Shown one piece after another: positions 1 through 5,478 of a stretch of 6,397 nt of DNA. The notes under the pieces are model-generated. The model was not told the origin of the DNA and searched no databases. It was given only the letters and a program-made list of their open reading frames with translations. Within the stretch, counting starts at the first letter, position 1. Every line of letters begins with the position of its first letter. The translations under genes and the position numbers were made by a program. The DNA comes from Actinomycetes bacterium (GTDB taxonomy: Bacteria > Actinomycetota > Acidimicrobiia > Acidimicrobiales > Acidimicrobiaceae): assembly GCA_021790855.1 (NCBI GenBank), contig JAJYFP010000038.1:1-6397 (forward strand), read 5' to 3'.

Positions 1-172
1 CTTCTCGGCGATGGTCGATCTCGTAGCTAAAACGTTTTCTACCCCAACGCTCTACGCCAAAAACTTTTCCTTCTCTTGAAGATACTACCGACTCAACTCT
101 CACCAAGTACTCATCGATCTGCTCATCCTCAAGCGAAGAATCTAATATAACTACTACTTCATAGACGCGCAA
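1..172 (-). CDS. rpsF: 30S ribosomal protein S6, N-terminal part (3' end outside window)
   Basis: S6 is a small-subunit protein that binds 16S rRNA in the platform together with S18. Reading leftward from 172, 57 codons are visible. They begin MRVYEVVVILDSSLEDEQID and later give GKVFGVERWGRKRFSYEID, which is the classic S6 pattern: a first beta strand with RxYE, an acidic helix, then the VxxWGxRxxxYEI strand pair. The family is about 95-100 residues, so roughly 40% is missing at the window edge. The start is TTG at 172-170. It is chosen because a strong Shine-Dalgarno (GGGAGG, 184-179) sits 6 nt upstream and because the protein then begins exactly where S6 proteins do. No other start fits. 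In actinobacteria rpsF usually leads an operon with ssb, rpsR and rplI, which would lie to the left of this window. Confidence 0.95.
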   Translation of the reverse strand, partial: MRVYEVVVILDSSLEDEQIDEYLVRVESVVSSREGKVFGVERWGRKRFSYEIDHRRE

Positions 173-178
173 CTAAAA

Positions 179-184
179 CCTCCC
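179..184 (-). promoter_or_regulatory. Strong ribosome binding site deciding the TTG start of rpsF
   Basis: On the minus strand GGGAGG is followed by TTTTAG (6 nt) and then the TTG codon. This near-perfect anti-16S match with ideal spacing is the main reason for accepting the non-ATG start. It lies 8 bp from the palindrome at 193-209, so folding of that element could affect its access. Confidence 0.85.
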
Positions 185-192
185 ATGGACCT

Positions 193-209
193 CTTTCAAA
201 TTTTGAAAG
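193..209. repeat. Perfect 8-bp inverted repeat in the rpsF leader
   Basis: CTTTCAAA at 193-200 and TTTGAAAG at 202-209 are perfect reverse complements around a single T at 201. The element lies in the presumed 5' leader of rpsF, between the candidate -10 box and the Shine-Dalgarno. As DNA it is a plausible dimeric operator. As RNA the stem can only close to about 6 pairs with a 5-nt loop and is AT-rich, so it would be weak. Autoregulation by S6:S18 binding to the rpsF leader is known in several bacteria, but I do not recognise the conserved motif here. Confidence 0.5.
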
Positions 210-243
210 TAGGGCTCTTAACGAGCAGGATCTAAGAACAACT

Positions 244-252
244 ATTGTAGCA
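244..252 (-). promoter_or_regulatory. Probable rpsF promoter (extended -10)
   Basis: Minus-strand TGC-TACAAT: the hexamer TACAAT (249-244) differs from TATAAT at one position, and the TG one base upstream (252-251) makes an extended -10. No good -35 is present at 16-18 bp, which is tolerable for an extended -10 promoter. Transcription would start near 237 and give a leader of about 65 nt. An inverted repeat, CCTAA-g-TTAGG (256-266), lies immediately upstream and would sit in the -10/-35 spacer, so it could be an operator. Confidence 0.5.
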
Positions 253-275
253 AAGCCTAAGTTAGGATCAGGCTT
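253..275. repeat. Overlapping inverted repeats upstream of the rpsF -10 box
   Basis: AAGCCT (253-258) pairs with AGGCTT (270-275), and a second repeat, CCTAA-g-TTAGG (256-266), is nested inside it. The two are mutually exclusive as hairpins. There is no T run after the stem on either strand, so a Rho-independent terminator for the DUF5318 gene is not convincing. The position between the end of the DUF5318 gene and the rpsF -10 fits an operator or a weak structural element equally well. Confidence 0.35.
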
Positions 276-317
276 GAAATTATGAAGTTGTAACATCAAG
301 AGTTGGATCTCGACGTT

Positions 318-713
318 TCAGTCTCTACCAATCGCATGTTTTTGAACCAAGTGGTTCCAGAGACAGTCCTTACAGACCTCCACCTGATACATATCAAACT
401 TCTTGGAACGCACGGTCTCTTCTAGAAGGACACCGTTTGGCACTACCTGACCTGAAGAAGGTAGTCGTGCGCCAAAGGCAAATTCAACGTAAACTAAGCT
501 TTCAGCTCCACATATTGGACAGGGTTTTGAAGCGCCCTCGCCAAAGTTGTCCGCTACTCGAAGTAACTCTTCTGTAGCATCACAGATCTCTTCCTTGCTA
601 ACGCGTCCCGAGCGGTAGTCACGAATCAAGTTCTCACGCAAAAGTCGATGATCTACGGTGCCAGTACGCCTTGACACATTTAGTGCATCGCCGTTACGTC
701 CATAACTTTCCAC
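318..713 (-). CDS. DUF5318 zinc-ribbon protein
   Basis: This is a small cytosolic protein of unknown function that matches the actinobacterial DUF5318 family (the M. tuberculosis Rv0049 type, as I remember it). Seen here: an N-terminal helical part with VDHRLLRENLIRDYRSGR (about residues 20-37) and EICDATEELLRVA, then CPIC at residues 65-68 and CKDC at 114-117, followed by WNHL, a conserved family ending. The two CxxC pairs look like a zinc ribbon. The longest form is 131 residues from GTG at 713. An alternative GTG at 677 gives 119 residues and matches where the conserved block begins. Neither has a Shine-Dalgarno, so the start is uncertain. In mycobacteria the gene neighbours ponA1 and then rpsF; here it precedes rpsF directly, 145 bp upstream on the same strand. 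The function is unknown. The zinc ribbon hints at nucleic-acid or protein binding, but that is inference. Confidence 0.85.
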   Translation of the reverse strand: MESYGRNGDALNVSRRTGTVDHRLLRENLIRDYRSGRVSKEEICDATEELLRVADNFGEGASKPCPICGAESLVYVEFAFGARLPSSGQVVPNGVLLEETVRSKKFDMYQVEVCKDCLWNHLVQKHAIGRD

Positions 714-746
714 ATCTAAAAGGCTAGCACAGTTTGCGCCTAGAAC

Positions 747-774
747 TTTATGGAACCACTTAGTCGTAGTTCAA
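747..774 (-). promoter_or_regulatory. Candidate promoter for the DUF5318 gene
   Basis: On the minus strand TTGAAC (774-769) is followed by a 16-bp spacer and CATAAA (752-747). Each hexamer matches the vegetative consensus at 4 of 6 positions. Transcription would start about 25-30 nt before the GTG at 713. It is the best -35/-10 pair seen in this region, but it is modest and untested. Confidence 0.35.
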
Positions 775-911
775 AGAGATACGAAGTGACACTTACCATA
801 AACCGGCTTCTATCGAATGAAACCAGCACGAAGCCTCTCCGCTCTCCAAGAACGAAAGCGTCTTCCTTAAGAGACTGTAGGGAACCGAATAGTCAAATAT
901 ATCAGATTAGA

Positions 912-946
912 CTAACGGATAATATATCTAACCGATATAGTATATA
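912..946 (+). promoter_or_regulatory. AT-rich promoter/operator region of padR-ino1, possibly leaderless
   Basis: The near-direct repeats CTAACGGATA (912-921) and CTAACCGATA (928-937) are 16 bp apart and differ at one base. An inverted repeat TATATC-N5-GATATA spans 923-939. Candidate -10 boxes are GATAAT (918-923) and TATATA (941-946). The second would start transcription at or beside the A of the ATG at 953, which with the lack of any Shine-Dalgarno suggests a leaderless mRNA, common in actinobacteria. PadR proteins often repress their own promoters, so the repeats are a natural candidate operator. No good -35 was found. Confidence 0.4.
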
Positions 947-952
947 TGAACA

Positions 953-1606
953 ATGAGATCCGGTGGAACTAGTCAGTATCTTGAGGCAGCTGTGATGGGT
1001 TTACTCGCGGAAGATCCACAGCATGGATACGAACTTCACAGAAGGATCGTCTCGGCGTTCGGTGCACTTTTTCATCCTTCTTGGGGGTCAATATATCCAG
1101 CTCTTTCAAGACTCGAACGTCAAGGACATATCGAGACGTTTGAAGAGGGCGGATTTCGATCACCTACGACGTCTACCGGTTCTTTGGGTGGGGAACTGGC
1201 AAGCTTTAGATCCGCTCTCAAAAAGGAACAAACCTCTAAAAGGCAGCGTAAGTCGTACCGGATCACCGAAAAGGGAACCCAGTTCCTTCAAGGACTTGTC
1301 TCCGGTATGGACGTATCAGACGATCGGGCATTTTGGGTAGCCCTAGCATTTTCGGATCGAGTGGGTGTAAATCGGAGACTGTCAATCGCTAACAGAAGAA
1401 TTTACATACTCGAAGAGCGTTTGCGAGAGATGAAAGAGAGTGAGTTGCTTAATGGACTTAATATGCGAAGCCTCGCTCTCCAAGGACTCTACATGCGTCT
1501 TACTGATGAGTTGAGTTGGCTCGAACGGCTCTGCAAAGAACTCTCCGACTCCGAGGAGCTCGTGGAGTTGAGCAATGACTCAAGGACTTATAACGAAAAT
1601 ATATAG
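953..1606 (+). CDS. PadR-family transcriptional regulator
   Basis: This is a DNA-binding repressor-type regulator acting as a dimer. Seen: a winged helix-turn-helix from about residue 9, with LEAAVMGLLAEDPQHGYEL, then WGSIYPALSRLERQGHI (44-60) as the recognition part, and the wing strand SYRITEKGTQFL (101-112). A C-terminal helical, probably coiled-coil region (about 140-205, rich in E, R and L) matches the PadR dimerisation segment. Residues 66-99 are a Ser/Thr/Lys-rich insert between the wing strands, longer than usual. At 217 residues it is longer than the mycobacterial neighbour of ino1 (Rv0047c type). No Shine-Dalgarno precedes the ATG at 953, and the start fits leaderless translation. 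The gene ends 14 bp before the preferred ino1 start, so the two are very probably co-transcribed, and the regulator likely controls itself and ino1. The effector ligand is unknown. Confidence 0.9.
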   Translation: MRSGGTSQYLEAAVMGLLAEDPQHGYELHRRIVSAFGALFHPSWGSIYPALSRLERQGHIETFEEGGFRSPTTSTGSLGGELASFRSALKKEQTSKRQRKSYRITEKGTQFLQGLVSGMDVSDDRAFWVALAFSDRVGVNRRLSIANRRIYILEERLREMKESELLNGLNMRSLALQGLYMRLTDELSWLERLCKELSDSEELVELSNDSRTYNENI

Positions 1607-1611
1607 AAAGG
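1606..1611 (+). promoter_or_regulatory. Ribosome binding site of ino1 that decides its start
   Basis: GAAAGG overlaps the last base of the padR stop codon (TAG, 1604-1606). It is 9 nt from ATG 1621 but only 3 nt from the in-frame ATG at 1615, so ATG 1621 is the better start. Confidence 0.65.
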
Positions 1612-1620
1612 TAGATGTTG

Positions 1621-2697
1621 ATGGCTAAGATAAAGGTAGCTCTTGCTGGGATTGGCAACTGCTCAAGTTCACTCGTACAAGGCGTACAGTACTACAAAAA
1701 CGCTGACCCTTCCGAAGAGGTGCCAGGTTTGATGAACGTAGTACTCGGAGGTTACCATGTCGGTGACGTTGAGTTTGTAGCCGCCTTCGATGTAGATGCG
1801 GCCAAAGTAGGTGAAGACCTAGGAAAAGCGATATTCAGCTCTAAGAACAATACGATCAAGTTTGCGAACGTTGAAGAGGTCGGCGTAGAGGTCAAGAGGG
1901 GTCCCACCTTAGACGGGCTCGGTAAGTACTATAAGCAAGTCGTTGAAGAGTCACCTCTTGAGCCGGTTGACGTAGTAGAAGAGCTACGGCGTTGCGGGGC
2001 TGAGGTGTTGGTTTCGTATCTTCCAGTAGGCTCCGAAAGAGCACAAAAATTCTACGCTGAAGCCGCTCTTGAAGCTGGCGTAGCTTTCGTCAATGCAATC
2101 CCTGTGTTTATTGCATCTGATCCTGAATGGGCACAGCGTTTTACGGATAAGAATGTACCCATTATTGGAGATGATATCAAATCTCAAGTAGGTGCCACGA
2201 TCGTGCATCGAATGCTTGCCCGACTTTTCGAGGACAGGGGACTTGTGTTAGATCGAACGTATCAACTAAACGTTGGCGGGAATATGGACTTTATGAACAT
2301 GTTAGAACGCGAACGTCTTGAATCGAAGAAGATTTCAAAAACTCAAAGCGTAACGAGCCAAATTGATCACGGCATCGAATCAAACAACGTTCACATTGGG
2401 CCTTCGGATCATGTACCTTGGTTAGAGGATCGTAAGTGGGCCTATATAAGGCTTGAGGGGCGTAACTTTGGCGATGTACCCCTTAACGTCGAACTCAAGC
2501 TAGAGGTTTGGGACTCTCCGAATTCAGCGGGAGTAATTATTGACGCCTTACGATGCGCTAAGATCGCCCTCGATCGGGGTATCGGCGGACCGCTTCTAGG
2601 TCCATCCGCGTACTTCATGAAGTCTCCACCTGAGCAGTATCGAGATAGCGTTGCTAAAGACATGGTTGAAGAGTTCCAAAGCGGAAAGATTAAATAA
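1621..2697 (+). CDS. ino1: Inositol-3-phosphate synthase (actinobacterial type)
   Basis: This enzyme converts D-glucose 6-phosphate to 1D-myo-inositol 3-phosphate using NAD as an internal redox cofactor. It is cytosolic. In actinobacteria the product supplies phosphatidylinositol lipids and mycothiol. The sequence is full length (358 residues from ATG 1621; the M. tuberculosis enzyme is about 367) and aligns by eye from end to end. It has the NAD-binding loop GIGNCSSS (10-17), VSYLPVGS (131-138), [15 protein letters not shown] (183-197), [12 protein letters not shown] (216-227), [11 protein letters not shown] (231-241), the block [20 protein letters not shown] (259-278), [16 protein letters not shown] (294-309) and MKSPPEQ (333-339). 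The conserved lysines in the SKKISK and DRKW blocks, expected in the active site, are present. An ATG two codons upstream (1615) would add Met-Leu but is too close to the Shine-Dalgarno. The gene follows padR by 14 bp and ends at a strong terminator. Confidence 0.97.
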   Translation: MAKIKVALAGIGNCSSSLVQGVQYYKNADPSEEVPGLMNVVLGGYHVGDVEFVAAFDVDAAKVGEDLGKAIFSSKNNTIKFANVEEVGVEVKRGPTLDGLGKYYKQVVEESPLEPVDVVEELRRCGAEVLVSYLPVGSERAQKFYAEAALEAGVAFVNAIPVFIASDPEWAQRFTDKNVPIIGDDIKSQVGATIVHRMLARLFEDRGLVLDRTYQLNVGGNMDFMNMLERERLESKKISKTQSVTSQIDHGIESNNVHIGPSDHVPWLEDRKWAYIRLEGRNFGDVPLNVELKLEVWDSPNSAGVIIDALRCAKIALDRGIGGPLLGPSAYFMKSPPEQYRDSVAKDMVEEFQSGKIK

Positions 2698-2718
2698 CAC
2701 TTTCACTGGTAGTTAAGA

Positions 2719-2753
2719 CTAAAAAGCCTCACATGCTATGTGAGGCTTTTTAG
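2719..2753. terminator. Bidirectional Rho-independent terminator between ino1 and the CCA-transferase gene
   Basis: A perfect 16-bp inverted repeat, CTAAAAAGCCTCACAT and its complement, surrounds the 3-nt loop GCT (2735-2737). The GC-rich core GCCTCACAT is flanked by A5 on the left and T5 on the right. A transcript from either side therefore sees a stable stem followed by a U run. It begins 22 bp after the ino1 stop and ends 51 bp from the stop of the convergent gene, so it most likely terminates both. Confidence 0.93.
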
Positions 2754-2803
2754 AGTTCGTCTACTGATCGGACTGCGCGGACACAAAAGAATCGTCCAAG
2801 ACC

Positions 2804-4204
2804 CTAATGGACAGACGGAATCGGCCTAACACGCCACCACTTAAGAAGTCTCTTGGTTACCTCATCCTTACCAAGCAGTCCTTCGTCAAGACGAATTTCC
2901 AATAAGTAATCCATGGCATCTCCTACGTCTTTGGAGGGTCCTACTCCTAAGATCGCCATGACTTCATTTCCATCCAATTCAGGTCGAATTGATGCGAGTT
3001 CCTCTTGTTCAGACAGTACTTGAATTCGTTCTTTGAGTTCTGCCATCTTTTCATGAAAAAATCTAACTTTAGTTTGATCACGGGTAGTCACGTCTGCAAG
3101 GGTAAGTTCGTTTAACTGCTCTAGTAGGGATCCAGCATCTCTGACATACCGTCTTACAGCTCTATCGTTCCACCCAGCTTTATAGGTATGAAACCTAAGA
3201 TGAAGTTCAACTAACTTTGAGATCGACTCTATCTCTTGACTTGAAAATCGAAGGGCTTGCAGTCGTTTGCGTGCCATCCGAGCTCCAACTACATCATGAA
3301 AGTGAAACGAAACCCCAGAGGGGCCAATCTCACGGGTCTGTGGCTTACCAATATCGTGTAATAACGCCGCCAATCGAAGGATAAGGTCCGGTGATGTCTT
3401 AGATACAACTGCAATGGTGTGGGCCAAGACGTCCTTATGGCGATGAATTGGATCCTGCTCTAATGCTAACGCCGGAATCTCTGGCAAGAATACATCGAAC
3501 AGTCCTGTATCGACTAAGAACCATAGACCGACAGAGGGATCGGGCAGCACAAGAAGCTTTGAGAGTTCCTCGCGTACCCTCTCTGGCGACACCACATTGA
3601 GCCTTTCTCTCAACTCAACCGCCGCATCGGACACATCTTTTGTCGGATTCAACGCAAAGCGGGATATGAAACGCGCCGCTCTAAGCATCCGTAAAGGATC
3701 GTCGTTAAAACTGTCTTCCGCATCTCCTGGTGTTGCGAGCTTACGACTAAGGAGATCTTGGAGACCACCATAGGGGTCGATAAGCTTTGAAGCAGATCCA
3801 GTCAGCTCCATAGCCATGGCGTTAATGGTAAAGTCTCGCCTAGAGAGATCTTCCTTGATTGAGGTTGAAAATTTGACCAAAGGTTTTCTCGAATTAGGAT
3901 CATAAGACTCAGCCCTGTGGGTCGTAATCTCAAATTTACGTCTTGAAATTTCGATCGTTATCGTACCAAAACGTTTGCCAACCAACCACATTGTGTCTGA
4001 GATTGGACCGACAATGTTCTCAACCTCATCAGGTGTTGCGTCCGTAGTCAGATCGATGTCAGCGTTAGCTTCTTCTAGTACCCCCAAAAAGAGATCTCTT
4101 ACAACTCCGCCTACTAGGTACAGCCGTTTTCCAGCCTTTTCGAAGGCATCCTTTAGCGGCTCGACTTCTCTTTGAAGATTTTCAATCACTTTAACACTGT
4201 TCAT
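2804..4204 (-). CDS. pcnA: CCA tRNA nucleotidyltransferase with HD domain
   Basis: This enzyme adds or repairs the 3'-terminal CCA of tRNAs using CTP and ATP, without a nucleic-acid template. It is a cytosolic class II (bacterial-type) enzyme of the polymerase beta nucleotidyltransferase superfamily. Seen in order over 466 residues: the LVGGVVRD loop (30-37), the catalytic DID (Asp49, Asp51) in DIDLTT, RRDFTINAMA (122-131), DPYGGLQDL (143-151), and DDPLRMLRAARF (168-179), the motif involved in nucleotide selection. A C-terminal HD domain carries His262, LLHDIGKP (281-288, with His283 and Asp284) and HFHD (301-304), so its metal-dependent phosphohydrolase site appears intact. The gene matches the Rv3907c-type actinobacterial protein, annotated pcnA there although it is a CCA enzyme, not a poly(A) polymerase as the symbol suggests. 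The start is ATG 4204 and only a weak GAG lies upstream. It converges on ino1 and lies downstream of the deacetylase gene on the same strand, 156 bp away. Confidence 0.95.
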   Translation of the reverse strand: MNSVKVIENLQREVEPLKDAFEKAGKRLYLVGGVVRDLFLGVLEEANADIDLTTDATPDEVENIVGPISDTMWLVGKRFGTITIEISRRKFEITTHRAESYDPNSRKPLVKFSTSIKEDLSRRDFTINAMAMELTGSASKLIDPYGGLQDLLSRKLATPGDAEDSFNDDPLRMLRAARFISRFALNPTKDVSDAAVELRERLNVVSPERVREELSKLLVLPDPSVGLWFLVDTGLFDVFLPEIPALALEQDPIHRHKDVLAHTIAVVSKTSPDLILRLAALLHDIGKPQTREIGPSGVSFHFHDVVGARMARKRLQALRFSSQEIESISKLVELHLRFHTYKAGWNDRAVRRYVRDAGSLLEQLNELTLADVTTRDQTKVRFFHEKMAELKERIQVLSEQEELASIRPELDGNEVMAILGVGPSKDVGDAMDYLLEIRLDEGLLGKDEVTKRLLKWWRVRPIPSVH

Positions 4205-4360
4205 AACTACTCATCTACATATAGTAGGAAGTAGTTACACAATAATCGTTTGAAAATGAAAGCATAGTCCCAAGCATTCCTTCACACTAATCAACGCGAG
4301 ATAAGTTTGGTTTATCTCTAAAACTATCGGACCGTCAGCAAAGTCGTTAAGAATATTAAC
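4205..4360. other. Intergenic region between the deacetylase and CCA-transferase genes
   Basis: This 156-bp stretch should contain the end of the deacetylase transcript and the promoter of the CCA-transferase gene (both minus strand). It holds two inverted repeats: GAGATAA (4308-4314) / TTATCTC (4322-4328) with a 7-nt loop, and GTTAA-N5-TTAAC (4346-4360) touching the deacetylase stop codon. Neither is followed by a T run on the minus strand, so a canonical terminator is not supported. No convincing -35/-10 pair was found for the CCA-transferase gene; TACTAT (minus strand, about 30 nt before the start) is only a weak -10 candidate. Confidence 0.5.
4308..4328. repeat. 7-bp inverted repeat downstream of the deacetylase gene
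   Basis: GAGATAA and TTATCTC are exact reverse complements separated by GTTTGGT. The element is about 33 bp beyond the deacetylase stop codon in the direction of transcription. It may be a weak transcript-end hairpin (no T tract) or an operator for the CCA-transferase gene, whose start is about 104 bp further on. Confidence 0.4.
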
Positions 4361-5392
4361 TCACTCAAGAGGATTACGATCCCCAAGAGCTCGCCTTCTC
4401 GATTCACTTAGTGAATCGATGGTTTCATGAGAGACTTTGGATCGCACATACTCTTCTTTCGGAATGATCATTTCTCCAGCCAAGGCACCTACAGTTGCAG
4501 TTGTCGAGTCCCTTAAGGCCTCCATATCGTACCCGCCCTCGAGAAAGGCCAAGACCCTGCCCCTAGGTACGAACTGGATGGCCCACTTGGTGAGATGGTA
4601 GAAGTCTTCCGCTCTTATCGTTAGGTTTGTTAGTGGATCTTTGAAGTGCCCGTCAAACCCTGCAGAGATTACAACCCAATCAGGACTAAAAATCTCCACG
4701 GCCTCTTGTGCAATCACCTCAAGGACCGCGCGAACCGTCTCACCAGAAGATCCTTCTGGTACTGGGAGGTTAAGGGTATAGCCAAATCCTTCCTCAGATC
4801 CAAGTTCTTGTACGCGACCAGTACCAGGGTAAAGTGGGTATTGATGGGTAGAGATATAAAGTACTCTATCGCTTCTGTAAAATATCTCTTGTGTGCCATT
4901 TCCGTGGTGCGCATCAAAATCAACGATGAGCACTCTATTACCTTTTTCAAGGAGTCGTCCGACTGCAACTGCAACATTATTGATAAGGCAAAATCCCATA
5001 GCACTCGTTGAGGTAGCATGATGACCTGGTGGACGAACTACCAAGAAAGCGGTGTCAGCAACGCCTTGCTCGAGTTGTGATATCGCATCTAAACCAGCTC
5101 CAGCGGCAAGAACCGCGGCTCGCCACGATTGATCAGATACTGACGTATCACTATCAAGCGCTCCGCCTCCCATAAGGCAAAAACGTTGAAGTCCGATTAG
5201 ATACTTCTGGCTGTGCACAACTTCAAGGCTCTCCGGGTCTGCCTCAGAAGGCGTAAAAAACTTCACTTCACTTTCTAGACCAGTTCTCCTCACGCCTTCT
5301 AAAACGGCTTCCAGGCGAGACGGGGACTCAGGATGGTATGTACCAGAGTCATGTTCAAGATATTGAACATGAGAACCTATTAAAACGACCAC
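4361..5392 (-). CDS. Histone-deacetylase-family (AcuC/HDAC-like) zinc hydrolase
   Basis: This is a cytosolic zinc-dependent amidohydrolase of the arginase/deacetylase fold. Family members remove acetyl groups from lysines or from polyamines. Seen over 343 residues: an N-terminal HPESPSRL (20-27), RPPGHHA (120-126) with the paired catalytic His124 and His125, GFCLINNVAVA (133-143), VDFDAHHGNGTQEIF (157-171) with zinc ligands Asp160 and His162, ISAGFDGH (242-249) with zinc ligand Asp247, and LEGGYD (284-289) with Tyr288 at the position of the catalytic tyrosine. All expected catalytic residues are present, so it should be active. The start is GTG 5392, supported by AGGA at 5404-5401 with 8-nt spacing. 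The gene is divergent from a GNAT acetyltransferase gene 86 bp away. Its coding sequence contains two perfect 10-bp-arm palindromes, near its first and its last codons. The substrate is unknown; acetylated protein lysine is the usual guess, and polyamine deacetylase is an alternative. Confidence 0.92.
   Translation of the reverse strand: MVVLIGSHVQYLEHDSGTYHPESPSRLEAVLEGVRRTGLESEVKFFTPSEADPESLEVVHSQKYLIGLQRFCLMGGGALDSDTSVSDQSWRAAVLAAGAGLDAISQLEQGVADTAFLVVRPPGHHATSTSAMGFCLINNVAVAVGRLLEKGNRVLIVDFDAHHGNGTQEIFYRSDRVLYISTHQYPLYPGTGRVQELGSEEGFGYTLNLPVPEGSSGETVRAVLEVIAQEAVEIFSPDWVVISAGFDGHFKDPLTNLTIRAEDFYHLTKWAIQFVPRGRVLAFLEGGYDMEALRDSTTATVGALAGEMIIPKEEYVRSKVSHETIDSLSESRRRALGDRNPLE
4399..4419. repeat. 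Perfect 10-bp-arm palindrome near the 3' end of the deacetylase gene
   Basis: TCGATTCACT (4399-4408) and AGTGAATCGA (4410-4419) are exact reverse complements around a single T at 4409. The element lies about 36 bp inside the coding end of the gene and encodes the IDSLSES region of the C-terminus. It has no adjacent T run. It could be a mid-transcript hairpin or a protein-binding site; its role is unknown. Confidence 0.6.
5349..5372. repeat. Perfect 10-bp-arm inverted repeat in the first codons of the deacetylase gene
   Basis: TCATGTTCAA (5349-5358) and TTGAACATGA (5363-5372) flank the 4-nt centre GATA. It spans codons 7-15 of the gene, about 20 bp after the start codon. As RNA it makes a 10-bp stem with a tetraloop-sized loop; as DNA it is a good dimeric operator shape just downstream of the promoter. 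I do not recognise a named regulator's box. Confidence 0.65.
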
Positions 5393-5478
5393 GTCTATGA
5401 TCCTATTACGAAAGTGGCAAAAAGTTCGCTAGCCTTATTCCCATAGCGACGAATTATCTTCCGAGACAAAGAAAGACT
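5393..5478. promoter_or_regulatory. Divergent promoter region of the deacetylase and GNAT genes
   Basis: This 86-bp region must hold both start signals. On the minus strand GATAAT (5458-5453) is a 5-of-6 match to the -10 consensus and would give a leader of about 54 nt before GTG 5392. TAGGAT nearer the gene is another -10-like hexamer but overlaps the ribosome binding site. No clear -35 was seen for either direction. For the GNAT gene no convincing -10 was found. Both genes begin with a perfect palindrome just inside their coding sequence, so this region is bracketed by them. Confidence 0.4.

Larger units (their letters stand above)
714..952. other. Divergent intergenic region between the DUF5318 and padR genes
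   Basis: This is 239 bp separating two divergently transcribed genes. It holds the candidate DUF5318 promoter at 747-774. At its right end, next to the padR start, is a very AT-rich block (about 898-950) with short direct and inverted repeats. A 68-codon frame opens here on the plus strand (750-956), but it has a non-protein-like composition and no ribosome binding site, so I do not call it a gene. No RNA gene or mobile element was recognised. Confidence 0.6.

Noticed and set aside
750..956. 68-codon plus-strand frame whose stop overlaps the padR ATG (ATGA)
   Set aside because: The overlap resembles translational coupling, but there is no ribosome binding site, the composition is Ser/Arg/Thr-rich with little hydrophobic core, and it runs through the AT-rich operator block. 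It could be a leader peptide but is not supported.
4308..4328. Inverted repeat as a Rho-independent terminator of the deacetylase gene
   Set aside because: The arms are AT-rich, and no T run follows on the minus strand, so it is kept only as a repeat.
4646..5019. Frames of 100-120 codons in the deacetylase gene on both strands
   Set aside because: They lie wholly inside a gene with strong family motifs and have no recognisable domains or start signals.
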